Positions 61,881-64,000 of a stretch of 64,000 nucleotides of DNA are shown piece by piece. The translations under genes and the position numbers were made by a program. This stretch comes from Augochlora pura. Its lineage: Eukaryota > Arthropoda > Insecta > Hymenoptera > Halictidae. Under the pieces are notes generated by a model. The model saw only the letters and a program-made list of their open reading frames with translations, was not told the origin of the DNA and did not search any database. The DNA is taken from contig NC_135781.1 in assembly GCF_028453695.1 (NCBI RefSeq), positions 496,001-560,000 of the forward strand, written 5' to 3'. Every line of letters begins with the position of its first letter. Positions within the stretch are counted from its first letter, which is position 1.

Positions 61881-63206
61881 TAGAGCCCTGAAGAGCAAAC
61901 GAGCAACAACCAGGCAGAGAGTGCTCGGTTTTGCGCACGAGCCCCTGTTAGTGTTACCGATACGCCGAGAAGTACCGAGTCGATGCCTCTCGTCCGACTG
62001 AAAAGACGCACGCAGGATGCCGAGTGTTTCGGGAACACCGGTAGTCCATTATCAGTCTCGCGAGTGCGAGAGATCGGGAACAATGACACCGACGCGCCGC
62101 GCGCGTCCGGTGATTTCATTCTCGCGCCTGGCGTTCGCGTCGCTTAGCGTCCCGTCGACATCAACGAGAGAGAAAAGCTTCAAAAATGGTTCGTACGGAC
62201 AAATTGGAATCGGACCGGGCGCTCGCGTTCCCACCGTTGTCGACGATTCAGGGAATTGAACAATTAGAATCGAGGTGGGAATCCCGTCGCGGATCTCGAG
62301 ATTTTTATCGATCCAAATCCGTCTACGGTCTAAAATCGTTTCCTTCGTTCTCGATTTTCTTATCTGTGCCCAGTGCACAGTGGTCTGGCAAGCGAGACGA
62401 TGTTGCAAAAATCCCATTTTTTAACTCTTGTATTTTTTACATTATTACATAATGCTACGTTACTCGTACCATAACCTCGTTCCTTAAAGCAACGTTGAAA
62501 TGCTAAATACGCGTATAGTAATTATTTTAAGTTCGAATCTTCTGAATACTTTGTACAGAAAAAAGAACAATTTGAATGAATGGGAACAGCGAGTGGAAAT
62601 TACAGCCGCAGCGTGTACGTTATTGTAAAGTTCGAGAAATGAACCCGCGCGTTCGGAATATGTATATACCGGTCTGATTGCCACTTTATCGGAGCATTGA
62701 CGCGTAACGACCCTTGCGAGTCAGTCGCCGGCAAGGAAATACCAAGGTCCTGTAATAGCTCTCACCTTCAACTTGCAAAGAGCAAGGGAAAGAGACAGTC
62801 GCAAGGTGACGCAAACCAGTTACCGGGCGACCGAAATGTCTTCCCATAATTATCAAAAGGTGCATCAAGGTCGCTAATCGACTCGCGACGGGGCTACCTT
62901 GGATACCATTTTCCACCCCATAATTAAAGAGAGTCGCTCGCACTTTCATTTCCTTTTAATTCGAGCTGCTTGAACGTGTCGAATTGTCAGCCGATACAAT
63001 CTGCCCGACGAGCAGCGATCGCTTTTATGGCGCCCTCGCGAATTGCCTGCCGTTATCCTTACACCGAACGTTTATGCAAATTTATATTTTCGCCCGTAAA
63101 GTTCAAAGAGTCGGGTGGAATTACGCTTCCTGCGACGACTCGCGTGGAACAAAAATAACGCGCATTTCGCGTTCAAAATTGAAAGATCTCGCAGAGATTA
63201 ACATTT
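61881..63206. other. Intronic stretch with one candidate regulatory block
   Basis: The interval 62680-62960 is repeat-free and contains CCAAGGTCC, TCAAGGTCG (orphan nuclear-receptor type half-site near 62865) and several AATTA words. It could be an enhancer. Motif evidence alone is weak. No supported exon was seen. Confidence 0.4.
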
Positions 63207-63449
63207 ACAGGGTGTCTCCAAAGTCTTCCAATCGGGAAATAGGAGGTTTCTGAAATCATTCGAAGTAACTTTTTCCTGATCGCAAATGCAATCCATGGTT
63301 TTGTTTAAAAGTTATTAACAAAAAAAGACACTGACCAATGAGTGACGTCTGATGACCACTGACGTCTTATTGATCACTGTTTTTTGTTAATAACTCGTTA
63401 ACGATGCCTCGGAGAACATTTTTGTAACGGAAGAAGTTCCTTCAAGTGA
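63207..63449 (+). mobile_element. Degenerate hairpin (MITE-like) repeat element
   Basis: The segment begins with ACAGGGTGTCTCC and holds a long imperfect inverted repeat. Arm one is 63256-63349, arm two is 63361-63449, and the loop between them is 11 bases. Over the outer 64 positions (63256-63319 against the complement of 63386-63449) I count 43 identities without gaps. Inner arms share GTTATTAAC and GACGTC ends. No reading frame for a transposase is present, so it would be non-autonomous. The words CACTGACCAATGAG and GTTATTAAC are familiar to me from ant and bee repeats, but that is memory, not a search. The right terminal partner of ACAGGGTGTCTCC is missing, which suggests decay or truncation. 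Confidence 0.55.
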
Positions 63450-64000
63450 GCCAAGAGCCGAATCGTTTCTGCAGGTAAAATGCCCGCAACGAAACTGCCC
63501 ATCGTTGATCGGCAGTACCGAAATTCGACTGTTACGCCACAGGAAGTAGGAGCCCAGATCTGGCCTCTAACCACTGACATTCGAAGTCGCGGATGAGTCG
63601 TTGGATCCCGAACAGGGTCCTGCGATCGGTCGATAGCGATCATCCAAAGTAGCTAATTGCCGCCTGTTCGCAAGCTAACGACCAGCTCCTCTTGATCCGA
63701 AGAGTTACGAGGGCACACGCGAGACCGTGATCGCTTTCAATGTGATACAATGACGCGCGGCATTAAATGCCTCCTTCCGGGCAGAAACTGCGCATCCATC
63801 GGCCAGCATGATGCCCCCAATTCCCGTGGCATCGCCAATCATGACATTACGATTACACGTCGGCGAGAGGCAGTGGTTTCTCCGGTTTCCCGGGGCGACG
63901 GAATTCAACACCGGCCCTGGCCGAAAACGATTCCCGTTTTACCGTCGCAGTAACGCGTGTCTGCCGTGAAACCGTGCGGTGCCGCGTTTCGTTCGAAGCG
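63450..64000. other. Noncoding right end, no gene supported
   Basis: Mixed-composition DNA follows the hairpin element. Short overlapping frames on both strands (63398-63643, 63705-63911, 63750-63953) have no recognisable motif. Part of this may be the decayed right flank of the hairpin element. Confidence 0.4.

Larger units (their letters stand above)
38088..64000 (+). other. Probable very long first coding intron (continues past window)
   Basis: It begins with GTAAGTG at 38088. No convincing acceptor-exon-donor combination in phase 0 was found up to 64000, and no independent gene is supported on either strand. I therefore read the interval as intronic, at least in its left part. An unseen nested gene, or a gene end followed by intergenic DNA, cannot be excluded. 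Simple repeats and candidate regulatory blocks are listed separately. Confidence 0.45.

Noticed and set aside
1..64000. CRISPR array, prophage, operon or bacterial defence system
   Set aside because: There are no regularly spaced conserved repeats with unique spacers and no adjacent long frames, and composition, microsatellites and splice signals point to an insect nuclear genome.

Overview
The window looks like a gene-poor stretch of an insect nuclear genome, most likely hymenopteran (bee or ant). The reasons are its base composition with abundant CpG, many CT/GA microsatellites, dispersed GC-rich pentamer arrays, and a hairpin repeat near the right end that resembles elements I remember from ant and bee genomes. 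The taxonomic call is inference. Nothing looks bacterial or phage-like: there is no run of adjacent long reading frames with ribosome-binding sites, no CRISPR array, no rRNA and no tRNA that I could recognise. The longest open frames (287, 227 and 196 codons) lie in GC-rich, low-complexity DNA and look like chance.

The one gene I can support is on the + strand in the middle. A GC-rich, GA-rich zone at about 34.0-36.5 kb is the best promoter/5' leader candidate. A probable leader exon ends at 36619 (GTGAGT donor). A second exon starts at 37735 after a strong pyrimidine-rich acceptor, and translation probably starts at 38052. That ATG follows an in-frame stop at 37995-37997, opens a 12-codon coding segment (MSYLALDSNAWQ), and ends at a perfect CAG|GTAAGT donor at 38087/38088. 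I do not recognise the protein. No second coding exon could be identified in the remaining 25.9 kb, so most of 38088-64000 is read as the start of a very long phase-0 first coding intron. This layout is common in insect developmental and neuronal regulatory genes.

Left of 34 kb I see no supported gene. That part is intergenic or upstream-intron DNA with microsatellites and minisatellites. Inside the long intron several blocks lack simple repeats and are dense in transcription-factor-like motifs (42.8-43.25, 46.4-46.65, 48.88-49.15, 51.24-51.42 and 62.68-62.96 kb). They are candidate enhancers only. The clearest is at 43.05-43.11 kb, with two successive inverted pairs of SOX/HMG-type sites.

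Three repeat observations stand out. Compound pentamer arrays (GCCGA)n-(GCCGC)n recur at dispersed sites in the same order. Many short tandem arrays have a 7-bp unit. A degenerate hairpin (MITE-like) element lies at 63207-63449, and its left-end word ACAGGGTG recurs at four other places.
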